From Exiguobacterium aurantiacum (GTDB taxonomy: Bacteria > Bacillota > Bacilli > Exiguobacteriales > Exiguobacteriaceae): a stretch of 64,000 bases of DNA. Every line of letters begins with the position of its first letter. Position 1 is the stretch's first letter. Positions 44,784 to 53,821 of this stretch are shown in pieces. Below the pieces are notes generated by a model. The model did no database searches, was not told the origin of the DNA, and saw only the letters and a program-made list of their open reading frames with translations. The stretch covers positions 930,001 to 994,000 of the forward strand of contig NZ_MKXO01000001.1 in the NCBI RefSeq assembly GCF_001766415.1, given 5' to 3'. Position numbers and translations under genes: made by a program.

Positions 44784-47196
44784 GTTCACCATCTCCTTTC
44801 GTGCGTTGAGTCGTTCTAAATTTAATCATCGTGTAAATCCCGAAACCAGCGACCGCAAGGACGACGATCTCGAACAACGTATCAAAACCACGGAAGTCGA
44901 CGAGGACGACGTTGACCATGTTTTTTCCGGCAGCCAAGTCGTAGACGTTCTCTTTATAGTACTCCGAGATCGAGCTGAGCGATTTGTTTGAAAGTGTCAT
45001 GAAGCTGAGCATCATGACCGTGACCCCAACTAGTATTGAAACGAGCGCGTTCCCGACTTTGAAGCGCATGCGTGCCTCTTTTTTACTAATTTCCGGCATG
45101 TGATAGAACACGAGCAGGAAAAGTGCGACCGACACCGTCTCGATGACGAGTTGGGTCAAGGCGAGGTCCGGTGCTTCGAAGAAGACGAAGAAGAGCGCGA
45201 CTCCGTAACCGACGACACCAAGTAGAATGATGGCCGGCAAACGCGAACGCATAAATAGTATCGCGAATGCACTCAAGACGACGACTGCACCGAGCACGTA
45301 CTCGTAAGGGGTGATCACTGCCATTTCTCCGAACGAGAAGTTGTACATATCGTACCACCACATCGAGAACAAGAGCATGCCCGACATAAAGACGAAGATG
45401 TAAATCAAATATGAGCGGATAAAGCCGGTCATGTAATTGTCTTTAAAGCGATAAGCTGCTTTGTTCGACCAGACGAGCGACCCGTCGTACATGCCATTCA
45501 GCGTCAACCGGTTCGGGATACGGTTGTAGATCCCCATCCACTTGTTGATCATGAAGAACATGAGCGTCCCAAGGGCGATGATCCCGAGTGTCATGAATAG
45601 CTCTGGAGTAGGTCCGTGCCAGAAGTAAATGTCGACTTTGACCTCTTGCCCGCTCGCGACGAGCGTCGGATAGATCGACTCGACGGCAGGCTTGATGAGC
45701 GAGTTCGACAACACGTTCGGAATGAAGCCGAGGACGACAACGAGGATGGCTAAAATTGCCGGCGGGATGAGCATCCCGATTGGTGCCTCGTGCGGCTGTT
45801 TCGGCAATTCGTCGAACTTGGCTTTGCCCATGAACGTCCGCGTAAAGATGATCAAGCTATAGATGAACGTGAACACGCTCGCGATGAACGCGACGACAGG
45901 GATCAAGATCCCGATCGTGTCGAGCGCGAAGAAGTCCATCGAGAACACTTTCGTCGTCGCCTTCAAGAACATCTCTTTACTAAGGAAGCCGTTGAATGGT
46001 GGTAACCCTGCCATCGACAACGAGCCGATGACGGCGATTGTGAACGTGATCGGCATGACGGTCATGAGACCGCCGAGCTTACGGATGTCACGTGTTCCCG
46101 TCTCGTGGTCGACGATCCCGACCATCATGAACAACGACCCTTTGAACGTGGCGTGGTTGATCAAGTGGAAGATGGCCGCGATCGTCGCGACCATGAAGAT
46201 GTTGTCGTCGATCCCGTCGTAATGAAGCGCCGCGGCGCCAAGGCCGAGCAGCGACATGATGAGACCGAGCTGACTGACCGTCGAGAATGCGAGTATCCCT
46301 TTCAAGTCCGTCTGTTTGACGGCGTTGAAAGCTCCCCAGAACAACGTGAACGTCCCGACCGTGACGATGATCCATAGCCAGAGCGATGATTCTTGGAACA
46401 CCGGACTCATCCGGGCGACCAAGTAGAGCCCAGCCTTGACCATCGTCGCCGAGTGCAAGTACGCACTGACCGGGGTCGGTGCTTCCATCGCGTCCGGCAA
46501 CCAGATGTGGAATGGGAATTGCGCTGACTTCGTGAACGCCCCAAGCAAAATCAAAATCATGGCGGCGACGAAGAACGGACTTTCGGCGATAAGCGCCTGA
46601 TTTGCGACCATGTCGCGGATGCTGAACGATCCGACGATCGACTCCAAAATGACGATCCCGCCGAGCATCGACAGACCACCGAACACGGTGATCAGCATCG
46701 ACTTGCGGGCCCCATAGCGAGAGCGTTCTTTCTCATACCAATACCCGATCAACAGGAACGACGAAATCGATGTGAGTTCCCAGAACATGTACATGACGAC
46801 CATGTTATCCGAGAGGACGACACCGAGCATCGCACCCATGAAGAGAAGCAAGTACACATAAAAGTGACCGAGCGACTCTTTATCTTTGTTCAAGTAGTAA
46901 ATCGAATACAGGACGACGAGCGCCCCAATCCCTGTAATGAGGAGGGCAAACAGTAGTCCAAGCCCGTCCACGTAAGCGGTAAAGTTGATCCCGAGCGACG
47001 GCATCCACTCGACCGTTTCGCTCACGACGTCTCCCGCACTCGTGATTCCGATGAAGCGGAAGAAGTAGACGAACAGGAGTACCGGGACGACCAGTACGAA
47101 CCAGCCCGTATGGATCCGTTTCAACGCCCGAAACAAAAACGGGATGAACGGTGCCGCGAGGAGCGGCAATAAGATAGCGAAATGTAACACCGACAA
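44761..47196 (-). CDS. mrpA: Na+/H+ antiporter Mrp subunit A (NuoL-like)
   Basis: An 811-residue polytopic protein. The N-terminal two thirds resemble NuoL: the glutamate in MYMFWELTSISSFLLIGYWYE (near residue 140), the lysines in LGAFTKSAQFPFHIWLPDAMEAPTPVSAYLHSATMVKAGLYL and the histidine segment IFHLINHATFKGSLFM. The C-terminal domain (from about 640) carries the NuoJ-like and MrpB-like parts (APDLALTQLVIETVSVALFLLVFYHMP). The His/Glu-rich tail is KGDGEHEHEAEK. It is the first gene of the operon and contributes to Na+ and alkali resistance. Confidence 0.96.
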   Translation of the reverse strand: MSVLHFAILLPLLAAPFIPFLFRALKRIHTGWFVLVVPVLLFVYFFRFIGITSAGDVVSETVEWMPSLGINFTAYVDGLGLLFALLITGIGALVVLYSIYYLNKDKESLGHFYVYLLLFMGAMLGVVLSDNMVVMYMFWELTSISSFLLIGYWYEKERSRYGARKSMLITVFGGLSMLGGIVILESIVGSFSIRDMVANQALIAESPFFVAAMILILLGAFTKSAQFPFHIWLPDAMEAPTPVSAYLHSATMVKAGLYLVARMSPVFQESSLWLWIIVTVGTFTLFWGAFNAVKQTDLKGILAFSTVSQLGLIMSLLGLGAAALHYDGIDDNIFMVATIAAIFHLINHATFKGSLFMMVGIVDHETGTRDIRKLGGLMTVMPITFTIAVIGSLSMAGLPPFNGFLSKEMFLKATTKVFSMDFFALDTIGILIPVVAFIASVFTFIYSLIIFTRTFMGKAKFDELPKQPHEAPIGMLIPPAILAILVVVLGFIPNVLSNSLIKPAVESIYPTLVASGQEVKVDIYFWHGPTPELFMTLGIIALGTLMFFMINKWMGIYNRIPNRLTLNGMYDGSLVWSNKAAYRFKDNYMTGFIRSYLIYIFVFMSGMLLFSMWWYDMYNFSFGEMAVITPYEYVLGAVVVLSAFAILFMRSRLPAIILLGVVGYGVALFFVFFEAPDLALTQLVIETVSVALFLLVFYHMPEISKKEARMRFKVGNALVSILVGVTVMMLSFMTLSNKSLSSISEYYKENVYDLAAGKNMVNVVLVDFRGFDTLFEIVVLAVAGFGIYTMIKFRTTQRTKGDGEHEHEAEK

Positions 47197-47436
47197 GAAA
47201 ATTCCTCCTTCGAACAGAGTCGTACAAACGACGTAGCGCCCCTCTATAAAGTAGGGTCATCTGACTACATCACGTTTCTAAATGAGTATAGCGCAATATT
47301 TCCGTTCTTAGCCATGATTAAAACTTCCCTGTTTCTTCACAACTTCAAACTATTCTTGAACTATTAAATATGAAAGAACACGTCGAAAAAACGTAAAAAA
47401 TTCTCATCAGTTGTCGAGACTATTAACGATAAAAAA

Positions 47437-47464
47437 ACAGCCGATCGGTCTCCCGATCGGCTGT
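47437..47464 (-). terminator. Terminator of trxA
   Basis: A perfect 12-bp stem ACAGCCGATCGG / CCGATCGGCTGT with a TCTC loop, followed by a U run on the minus strand. The remaining gap to mrpA (47197-47436) holds no gene that I can see and presumably carries the mrp promoter. Confidence 0.85.
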
Positions 47465-47471
47465 ACGTTTA

Positions 47472-47786
47472 TTATTTTGCTGACGCGATAAACTCTTTAA
47501 GCGCTTCTTTTGGTTGGAAGCCCATTGTTTTCGAGACAGGTTGTCCGTCTTTGAACATCATGAGTGTCGGGATGCTTTGGATTTGGAAAGCGCCCGCTAC
47601 TTCTGGGTTCTCGTCAACGTCGAGTTTAACGATTTGGACTTGGTCGCCCATCTCTTGATCGAGTTCTTCAAGAACCGGTGCGATCATGCGGCACGGTCCA
47701 CACCATGCTGCCCAAAAATCGACGAGGACGACGCCCTCTTTCACTTCTTGTTCGAACGTTTGAGTCGTTGCGTGTTTAATAGCCAT
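47472..47786 (-). CDS. trxA: Thioredoxin
   Basis: A 104-residue protein disulfide reductant with the active site WCGPC (Cys29, Cys32) in [19 protein letters not shown], followed by [29 protein letters not shown] containing the cis-proline. Length is standard. It lies downstream of etfA as in Bacillus, and the 107-bp gap probably holds its own promoter. Confidence 0.96.
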   Translation of the reverse strand: MAIKHATTQTFEQEVKEGVVLVDFWAAWCGPCRMIAPVLEELDQEMGDQVQIVKLDVDENPEVAGAFQIQSIPTLMMFKDGQPVSKTMGFQPKEALKEFIASAK

Positions 47787-47893
47787 TTGGTAAATACCTC
47801 CCCAGTAAGATGAGACAGTTCAATTAAGAACTCTCTTGCATTTCATGTTCAGAGTATACCACGGAGGGTAACTTTCCCCAAACGTTATGCCCA

Positions 47894-48859
47894 TCAGCTA
47901 TTGACGAGGTGTTTTCGGAACTCTTCAGTCAAGAGCGGCACGACGTCGAACAAGTCGCCGACGATGCCGTAGTCGGCCACGCTGAAGATGCTCGCTTCCG
48001 GGTCCTTGTTGATGGCGACGATGACTTTGGCGTTGCTCATCCCGGCCAAGTGTTGGATTGCCCCGGAGATCCCGCAGGCGATATAAAGGTCCGGCGTGAC
48101 GACTTTACCAGTCTGTCCGATTTGGAGTGCATAGTCGCAGTAGTCCGCGTCACACGCTCCACGTGAAGCACCGACCGCGCCGCCGAGCAGTTCAGCGAGC
48201 TCTTCGAGCGGTTTAAAACCGTCCTCGCTCTTGACGCCACGTCCTCCGGCGACGATGACTTTCGCTTCTGCGAGATCGACTTTACCGGTCGCTTTACGGA
48301 CGACTTCTTTGACGATCATGGCGAGATCTTTCAATTCGACGGGCGGCGTCTCGACCGACACGCTCGCCCCCGCTTGACGCGGAAGTGCGTCGATGTTGTT
48401 CGGACGGATCGTGAAGAACATGACCGAATCTTTGAATTTCACTTTCTCGAACGCTTTACCCGAGTAGATCGGACGGACGAATTCGGCGTCTCGTCCCGAG
48501 CCTTCGATCGAGACGACGTCACTGATGAGGCCGGCGTCAAGACGGGCCGCGAGTTTCGGTGCGATATCTTTTCCGAGTGCGGTGTGACCGAGGACGATCA
48601 TATCCGGTCCTTCTTGGTCGATGATTTGGCGGAGTACTTGGCCGTAACCGTCCGGCGTGTAATGTTTGAGTCGCTCGTCTTCGATGACGAGGACGCGCGC
48701 TGCGCCGTGCTCCCCGAGTTCAGTCGCGAGTGCTTTGACGTTATCCCCAATGACGACCGCCGTCACGTCGTCCGTCAGTTGCTTCGCCGCGGCGATCGCT
48801 TCAAATGATACGTTCCGTAACGCGCCTTCGCGCGCTTCTGCGAGTACTAAAGCTTTCAT
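47894..48859 (-). CDS. etfA: Electron transfer flavoprotein, alpha subunit
   Basis: A 321-residue subunit that carries electrons from acyl-CoA dehydrogenases toward the quinone pool. The C-terminal FAD-binding domain has VAGGRGVKSEDGFKPLEELAELLGGAVGASRGACDADY (near residue 205), QIGQTGKVVTPDLYIACGISGAIQHLAGM and INKDPEASIFSVADYGIVGDLFDVVP. It follows etfB by 14 bp in the FadR-type fatty acid regulon. Confidence 0.95.
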   Translation of the reverse strand: MKALVLAEAREGALRNVSFEAIAAAKQLTDDVTAVVIGDNVKALATELGEHGAARVLVIEDERLKHYTPDGYGQVLRQIIDQEGPDMIVLGHTALGKDIAPKLAARLDAGLISDVVSIEGSGRDAEFVRPIYSGKAFEKVKFKDSVMFFTIRPNNIDALPRQAGASVSVETPPVELKDLAMIVKEVVRKATGKVDLAEAKVIVAGGRGVKSEDGFKPLEELAELLGGAVGASRGACDADYCDYALQIGQTGKVVTPDLYIACGISGAIQHLAGMSNAKVIVAINKDPEASIFSVADYGIVGDLFDVVPLLTEEFRKHLVNS

Positions 48860-48873
48860 ATGTGATATCCCCC

Positions 48874-49647
48874 TTAAATGACTTTGGCTTCCGTGCGAAG
48901 TAATTGAACGAGCTCGCTCACTTGTGTCGACGTGTCCCCTTCAAGAATACGTCCCGCTTTCTTCTCTTCCGGCAAGAACCGTTTGATCGTCTCGATCTTC
49001 GCGCCGATCTCGTCTTCGTCGAGGTCGATGTCTGAGAGATCGAGTTCTTCGAGCGGCTTCTTCTTCGCTTTCATGATACCTGGAAGGCTCGGATAGCGCG
49101 GTTCGTTCAAGCCTTGTTGCGCCGTCACGAGGAGCGGCAGGTTGACTTCGATCACTTCTGTGTCCCCCTCGACGTCACGCGTGACCGTCGCCGTCGTGCC
49201 GTTGATGTCGAGCTTCGTGATCGTCGTCACGTAGTTCATGTCGAGCAGCTCGGCGACGCGCGGCGCCACTTGTCCGCTACCGCCGTCGATGGCGACGTTA
49301 CCGGCGAAGATGAGGTCTGGCGCTTGGTCTTTCAAATATGCGGCGAGCACTTTCGAAATCGTCACGTGATCCGCGTCCTCGACGTCATCCTCGATCGAGA
49401 TGCGGACCGCTCTGTCCACACCCATCGCGAGCGCTGTCCGTAGTTCTTTGTCCGCGTCGTCCGGTCCGACCGTCACGACCGTGACTTCTCCCCCGAGATC
49501 GTCACGCTTGCGGATCGCTTCCTCGACCGCATACTCGTCATATGGGTTGATGATGAATTCGGCACCGTCTTCTTGAATCTCCCCGTTCTCAAGTTGGATC
49601 GCTTCTTCTGTATCGAACGTACGTTTTAGCAACACAAAAATATTCAT
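48874..49647 (-). CDS. etfB: Electron transfer flavoprotein, beta subunit
   Basis: A 257-residue partner of EtfA with the AMP-binding fold. It starts MNIFVLLKRTFDTEEAIQL, with INPYDEYAVEEAIRKRD and VDRAVRISIEDDVEDADHVT in the middle and LPLLVTAQQGLNEPRYPSLPGIMKAKKKPLEELDLSD (the family signature, near residue 175-210). A weak FadR-like site lies upstream. The enoyl-CoA hydratase fadB found between fadR and etfB in Bacillus is missing here. Confidence 0.95.
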   Translation of the reverse strand: MNIFVLLKRTFDTEEAIQLENGEIQEDGAEFIINPYDEYAVEEAIRKRDDLGGEVTVVTVGPDDADKELRTALAMGVDRAVRISIEDDVEDADHVTISKVLAAYLKDQAPDLIFAGNVAIDGGSGQVAPRVAELLDMNYVTTITKLDINGTTATVTRDVEGDTEVIEVNLPLLVTAQQGLNEPRYPSLPGIMKAKKKPLEELDLSDIDLDEDEIGAKIETIKRFLPEEKKAGRILEGDTSTQVSELVQLLRTEAKVI

Positions 49648-49680
49648 CGTAGTTCCCCCTTTAAGTTGTTCGCACCATCA

Positions 49681-49698
49681 TTCATGAATCTCCATTCA
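49681..49698. promoter_or_regulatory. Possible FadR operator upstream of etfB
   Basis: Read on minus, TGAATGGAGATTCATGAA partly matches the Bacillus FadR consensus TGAATGA-MTAN-TCATTCA. It is weaker than the other two sites. Confidence 0.4.
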
Positions 49699-49726
49699 TT
49701 TTTTGAGCTAGCGAGAGGGCTTACGG

Positions 49727-50311
49727 TTAAGCAAGCCCTTTTTTCAACATATGGTGTACTTTCGGTAACGTCGACATCAAGTCGTACTTGAAGCCGCTCG
49801 CCATCCAACTCGTGACCACTTCATCGATCGTGCCGAAAATCATTTGTCGCGCCAGCCGGTAGTCGAGGTCCTGGTCAAACTCCCCGGTCTCGATGCCGTG
49901 CTTGACGACCGCATCGATCAAGTTCAAATACGGCTTCAACACTTCACTGATCTTTTGGCGGAGCGCCAAGTTCGACTGTCTGAGCTCGATTTGCGTCACG
50001 ACGGCGAGGTCGTAGTCGACCGACAGCTGCTTGAGATGCGACTCAATCAACTGGTACAGCTTGTCGCCTGCCGTCGTCTCCTGCTCGATCTGTTGCTTCG
50101 AGTAGTCGATGAACAGGCCCATCTTCGTCTGGAACAGTTCGATCAACAGATGCTCCTTATTTTTGAAGTACAAATAAATCGTTCCGTCCGCGACACCAGC
50201 TTCTTTGGCGATGGCTGTCACCTTTGCACCGTGATAACCATGGTCCGCGATCACTTTCACTGCCGCATCGATAATGCGGTCACTTTTTGATACATTCTTT
50301 TTCATAGACAC
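49727..50311 (-). CDS. fadR: TetR-family fatty acid degradation regulator FadR
   Basis: A 194-residue repressor. The N-terminal helix-turn-helix (IIDAAVKVIADHGYHGAKVTAIAKEAGVADGTIYLYFKNKEHLL, residues 13-56) closely matches Bacillus FadR in a form that binds long-chain acyl-CoA and releases DNA. The C-terminal ligand domain follows. The start is GTG 50311 or ATG 50305. Strong FadR boxes lie before this gene and before fadD, implying autoregulation. Confidence 0.9.
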   Translation of the reverse strand: MSMKKNVSKSDRIIDAAVKVIADHGYHGAKVTAIAKEAGVADGTIYLYFKNKEHLLIELFQTKMGLFIDYSKQQIEQETTAGDKLYQLIESHLKQLSVDYDLAVVTQIELRQSNLALRQKISEVLKPYLNLIDAVVKHGIETGEFDQDLDYRLARQMIFGTIDEVVTSWMASGFKYDLMSTLPKVHHMLKKGLA

Positions 50312-50337
50312 CCATGCTCCTTATTGCTGCAGAAAAA

Positions 50338-50355
50338 TGAATGATGGTTCATTCA
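50338..50355. promoter_or_regulatory. FadR operator upstream of fadR
   Basis: TGAATGATGGTTCATTCA is an imperfect palindrome with intact TGAATGA and TCATTCA half sites, matching the Bacillus FadR consensus. It lies between fadD and fadR. Confidence 0.75.
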
Positions 50356-50385
50356 TTTATTATTCTATCATGTCAAAGAGAGGTG

Positions 50386-52059
50386 TCAACTGCTTTGTTT
50401 CACTTGTTTCGCCTTCTCTTCGTCGACGAGGACGCGGCGCAGGATCTTACCAACGAACGTCTTCGGCAACTCGTCACGGAATTCATACAGCTTTGGTACT
50501 TTATACGCCGCGAGCTTCTCACGGCAATGCTTGTCGAGCTCGTCTTCGGTCACATTCACCCCGTCCCGCGTGACGATGAACGCTTTGACCGTCTCACCGC
50601 GGTAAGGGTCCGGGACACCGATACAGACCGCTTCCTTGACGGCCGGATGTTCGTACAGCACTTCTTCGATCTCACGCGGGTAGACGTTGAAGCCGCCGGC
50701 GATGATCATGTCTTTCTTCCGGTCGACGATATAGAAGAACCCGTCCTCGCCCATATAGCCGAGGTCACCGGTCGCGAGCCATCCATCTTTCAAGACGGCC
50801 GCCGTCTCTTCTGGTTTTTGCCAGTAGCCTTTCATGACTTGCGGTCCATTCAGGAACACTTCGCCGATCTCACCGACTTCGGCCAATGTCTCGCCGTCTG
50901 CTTTTACAATTTTAGCAGAAGTATCGGATAACGGCACCCCAATCGAGCCGACGATGCGTTTATCCCACAAGAAGTTGGCATGCGTCACCGGTGACGTCTC
51001 GGACAACCCGTATCCTTCGACGATGCGCCCGCCCGTCACATCCTCGAACTGTTCTTGCACTTCGACCGGGAGTGGTGCCGATCCTGAGATGCATGCCTCG
51101 ATCGACGACAAGTCATACTTTTTCAGTTTCGGGTCATTCAAGATGCCGACATACATCGTCGGGGCTCCTGGGAAGAAGTGTGGTTTCTTCTTGTTGATCG
51201 TCTTCAAGACGTCGGTGACGTCAAAGCGTGGCACGAGAATGAGTTCATACCCGTTCGCCACACCGAAGTTGAGGCAGCATGTCATGCCGTAGACGTGGAA
51301 GAACGGGACGACGCTCAAGACGCGCTTCTCATCACCGCGGTTATATTTATAGAAGAAGTTCGAAATTTGGTCGACGTTCGCCGTCAAGTTGAAATGTGTC
51401 AGCATGACCCCTTTCGGCAGCCCGGTCGTCCCGCCCGTGTATTGGAGCACGGCGACGTCTTGTTTCGGGTCGATCTCGATCGGCTTGACCGGTCCAAAGT
51501 TTTTGAAGTCCTTGAACGCGACCGAACCCGTCGTATCGATGACGATATTGTTCTCGCGTTTCACTTTGATCGGGTACAGCTTGTTTTTCGGGAACGGCAG
51601 GTAGTCGGCGATACTCGTCGTGATGATCGTTTGAATGTCCGTCTTTTCTTTCACCCGGAGCGACTTCGGATAGAGGAGATCGAGCGTGATGACGATCTTC
51701 GCGCCGGAATCGGTGATCAAGTTTTCAAGCTCGTGCTCGGTGTAGAGCGGGTTCGTCTGGACGACGGTCCCACCGGCATACAGGACGGCGTAGAACGAGA
51801 TGACGTACTGTGGACAGTTCGGGAGCATCAGGCTGACCCGGTCCCCTTTTTGCAACCCTCTCGACTGCAACATCGTCGCCAAACGGTGGGCCGCATCATC
51901 GATTTGGGCAAACGTCAAATCCTTGCCGATGAACGAGACGGCGGTCCGGTCCGGGAAATCTTTAGCGGCGCGGCTGAGTGCCTCATAGAGTGGTTTCACC
52001 TCGTAGTCGATCGTTTCAGGCATGTCAGCTGGATAATCTTGTAACCACGGTTTTTCCAT
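50386..52059 (-). CDS. fadD: Long-chain fatty acid-CoA ligase (LcfA/FadD)
   Basis: A 557-residue ANL-superfamily enzyme that activates fatty acids for beta-oxidation. The P-loop YTGGTTGLPKGVMLTH is near residue 207, GYGLSETSPVTH near 355, TGDLGYMGEDGFFYIVDRKKDMIIAGGFNVYPREIE near 430-465 and the catalytic C-terminal lysine in PKTFVGKILRRVL near 540. Length is standard. It is the first gene of the fad cluster, behind a near-perfect FadR box. Confidence 0.95.
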   Translation of the reverse strand: MEKPWLQDYPADMPETIDYEVKPLYEALSRAAKDFPDRTAVSFIGKDLTFAQIDDAAHRLATMLQSRGLQKGDRVSLMLPNCPQYVISFYAVLYAGGTVVQTNPLYTEHELENLITDSGAKIVITLDLLYPKSLRVKEKTDIQTIITTSIADYLPFPKNKLYPIKVKRENNIVIDTTGSVAFKDFKNFGPVKPIEIDPKQDVAVLQYTGGTTGLPKGVMLTHFNLTANVDQISNFFYKYNRGDEKRVLSVVPFFHVYGMTCCLNFGVANGYELILVPRFDVTDVLKTINKKKPHFFPGAPTMYVGILNDPKLKKYDLSSIEACISGSAPLPVEVQEQFEDVTGGRIVEGYGLSETSPVTHANFLWDKRIVGSIGVPLSDTSAKIVKADGETLAEVGEIGEVFLNGPQVMKGYWQKPEETAAVLKDGWLATGDLGYMGEDGFFYIVDRKKDMIIAGGFNVYPREIEEVLYEHPAVKEAVCIGVPDPYRGETVKAFIVTRDGVNVTEDELDKHCREKLAAYKVPKLYEFRDELPKTFVGKILRRVLVDEEKAKQVKQSS

Positions 52060-52073
52060 TGATTCTCCTCCTT

Positions 52074-52091
52074 AGAATGAATAGTCATTCA
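52074..52091. promoter_or_regulatory. FadR operator upstream of fadD
   Basis: Read on minus, TGAATGACTATTCATTCT matches the Bacillus FadR consensus at nearly every position. It lies immediately 5' of the fadD ribosome site. Confidence 0.85.
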
Positions 52092-52166
52092 GTTAATTCC
52101 ATTATAATGCTAAGAAAACGCTTTCATCTACCCTTTACCCGATAATTTTCAGAAAATATCGAAAAA

Positions 52167-52196
52167 AAGTGCATGGATTCAAAAATCCATACACTT
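52167..52196 (-). terminator. Terminator of the ytr-type operon
   Basis: A 13-bp stem AAGTGTATGGATT / AATCCATGCACTT is followed by U7 on the minus strand, directly at the lipoprotein stop. Confidence 0.85.
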
Positions 52197-52672
52197 TAGA
52201 CGCGTCTGAAGTACGCTTCAGTTTGCTCTTCATTCCCAATTTTTTCATCCAAGCGGGCAATCAACTCTTCTTCTTTCTCGATCGTCGAGAAGTCGATCCC
52301 GAGCCACGCCTCCATCTCGGGGCGAGAGAACGCGTACGTCCGGTTCGGGAACGCGAAACGGACGATCTCCGTATTTTGTACGAGCGTGAAATACGTCGCC
52401 GCGTTACGGATGGCAAGCCGCTCCTGCTCGATGCGCTCAATCTCCGGATCATGATAACGGACGGTCAAGCCATAGGGACGTTTTTTCGTCTGCAGCTCGA
52501 TCGACTTATAACAGTCGTGCATCGGCAACGTCTTGGCGATCCCGACGACGGCGTTGATATCGCCGACGTATGTGCCCTCGTATTGAAAGGCACTCGGGGG
52601 CCGCTTCGAGGGATCACTACACCCAGAAAGTACAAACAGTAATACGACGAGCACCAGACCGAACCGTTTCAT
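52196..52672 (-). CDS. Lipoprotein with DUF4825-like domain
   Basis: A 158-residue protein with a signal peptide and lipobox LSGC (Cys18) in MKRFGLVLVVLLFVLSGCSD, so it is anchored on the outer face of the membrane. The mature part (YVGDINAVVGIAKTLPMHDCYKSIELQTKKRPYGLTVRYHD ... RNAATYFTLVQNTEIVRFAF) resembles DUF4825 domains, also found next to antibiotic-sensing regulators. It is the last gene of the GntR-ABC operon, 12 bp after the permease. The function is unknown; an envelope stress or transporter accessory role is inferred. Confidence 0.7.
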   Translation of the reverse strand: MKRFGLVLVVLLFVLSGCSDPSKRPPSAFQYEGTYVGDINAVVGIAKTLPMHDCYKSIELQTKKRPYGLTVRYHDPEIERIEQERLAIRNAATYFTLVQNTEIVRFAFPNRTYAFSRPEMEAWLGIDFSTIEKEEELIARLDEKIGNEEQTEAYFRRV

Positions 52673-52684
52673 GATACGTCCTCC

Positions 52685-53821
52685 TTAAGATTTGAGTTGC
52701 AGGTTGAAGCGGTAGAGCAGGCGTTTGGCGAGCAAGTGGGCGAGGAAGCCGCCGATCAAGAAGCCGATGACGTAAAGAATACTGTTCGTCGAATACGCGA
52801 TATTCGCTAAGATAATCCCACCAAGCATGGCGAAACAAAGCACCATCATCAGGTGAACGAACCAGAGCCAGTTCGAGAACATGAAGAAGCGGCCGTTGTT
52901 CTCTTGCGGGGCCCGGTTGAATGTAAGGAGTCCGAGTCCAAACGATAGGACAATAAAAGCAAGTACGCTTAATGGAGCAACGGCTAGGAACTCTTGCCAC
53001 ACGCTGTTGTCTGTATATAAGTTATACGTGTCGACGTTAATTACATTCGCAAGCGGTGAAATCACGCGCAAGAACACACTTTCAATCGCACGTTCGAATA
53101 CACTATATACGCGCTCTGTATTTTGAGTGAACGATATGACCGATCCTTGAATCAGCAATAAGATGCCGACAGGGAACAATAGTGCGACGACCGACCAGAG
53201 CACTTGCGAGATTGCCTCCCCGCCAAACGAACCCATCCATAACGCCAACGAGAAAACAGCAATTCCGGTCAATAGCATAAAACCGACGAGCGCTGCGACT
53301 TTCAACGAATGTCCTTCAATTAAGAACGAATATCGTGACGCATGGATCATCCAAAGCATGAGCGGTCCACCAAGGAGTGTCGAGACGACGATGCCGCTCG
53401 TCCCAATCAACCATTTCGATATGTACAACTGGTTCCGGTTGAACGGGAGGGACATCGCAAAGTCAGACATTTGGCTGTTGCGTTCACTGCCAATCAAGAC
53501 AGACGCCATCAAGAAGCCGAAGATGATATAGAGAAAGATGACTCCACCATACGGGATGAGTGTCTGTAAATCGCCAATCCAGTAACTATATTGCGGGTTG
53601 AACAACTCTTCAACTGATGCGTTCGACGCATCACCATTAAACCACTCGGCATACTTGTCCGGATTCATTTGAATGTCCTGAACTTGTTCATCGAACGACT
53701 GCATTTGTGTCCACACCGGGAGCGTGTACGCGACAATCCCAAGGAAGACGAGCAAAATCCATAACAACGACACTTGTTTCCAATCTTTTTTCAACAACAC
53801 GTTAAATGACACTTGCCTCAC
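52685..53821 (-). CDS. ABC-2 type transporter permease (YtrC/D-like)
   Basis: A 378-residue membrane protein. One N-terminal helix (LLWILLVFLGIVAYTLPVW) is followed by a long extracytoplasmic loop of about 75 residues, then a helix cluster from about residue 95 (VIFLYIIFGFLMASVLIGSERNSQMSDFAMSLPFNRNQLYISKW is the typical ABC-2 cytoplasmic coupling region). It ends with two to three helices. It overlaps the ATPase gene by 20 bp. The substrate is unknown. Confidence 0.8.
   Translation of the reverse strand: MRQVSFNVLLKKDWKQVSLLWILLVFLGIVAYTLPVWTQMQSFDEQVQDIQMNPDKYAEWFNGDASNASVEELFNPQYSYWIGDLQTLIPYGGVIFLYIIFGFLMASVLIGSERNSQMSDFAMSLPFNRNQLYISKWLIGTSGIVVSTLLGGPLMLWMIHASRYSFLIEGHSLKVAALVGFMLLTGIAVFSLALWMGSFGGEAISQVLWSVVALLFPVGILLLIQGSVISFTQNTERVYSVFERAIESVFLRVISPLANVINVDTYNLYTDNSVWQEFLAVAPLSVLAFIVLSFGLGLLTFNRAPQENNGRFFMFSNWLWFVHLMMVLCFAMLGGIILANIAYSTNSILYVIGFLIGGFLAHLLAKRLLYRFNLQLKS

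Noticed and set aside
49725-49752. GGGCTT / AAGCCC hairpin followed by T6 at the fadR end
   Set aside because: The T run lies on the plus-strand side, where nothing is transcribed; on the fadR strand there is no U tract, so I do not call it a terminator.
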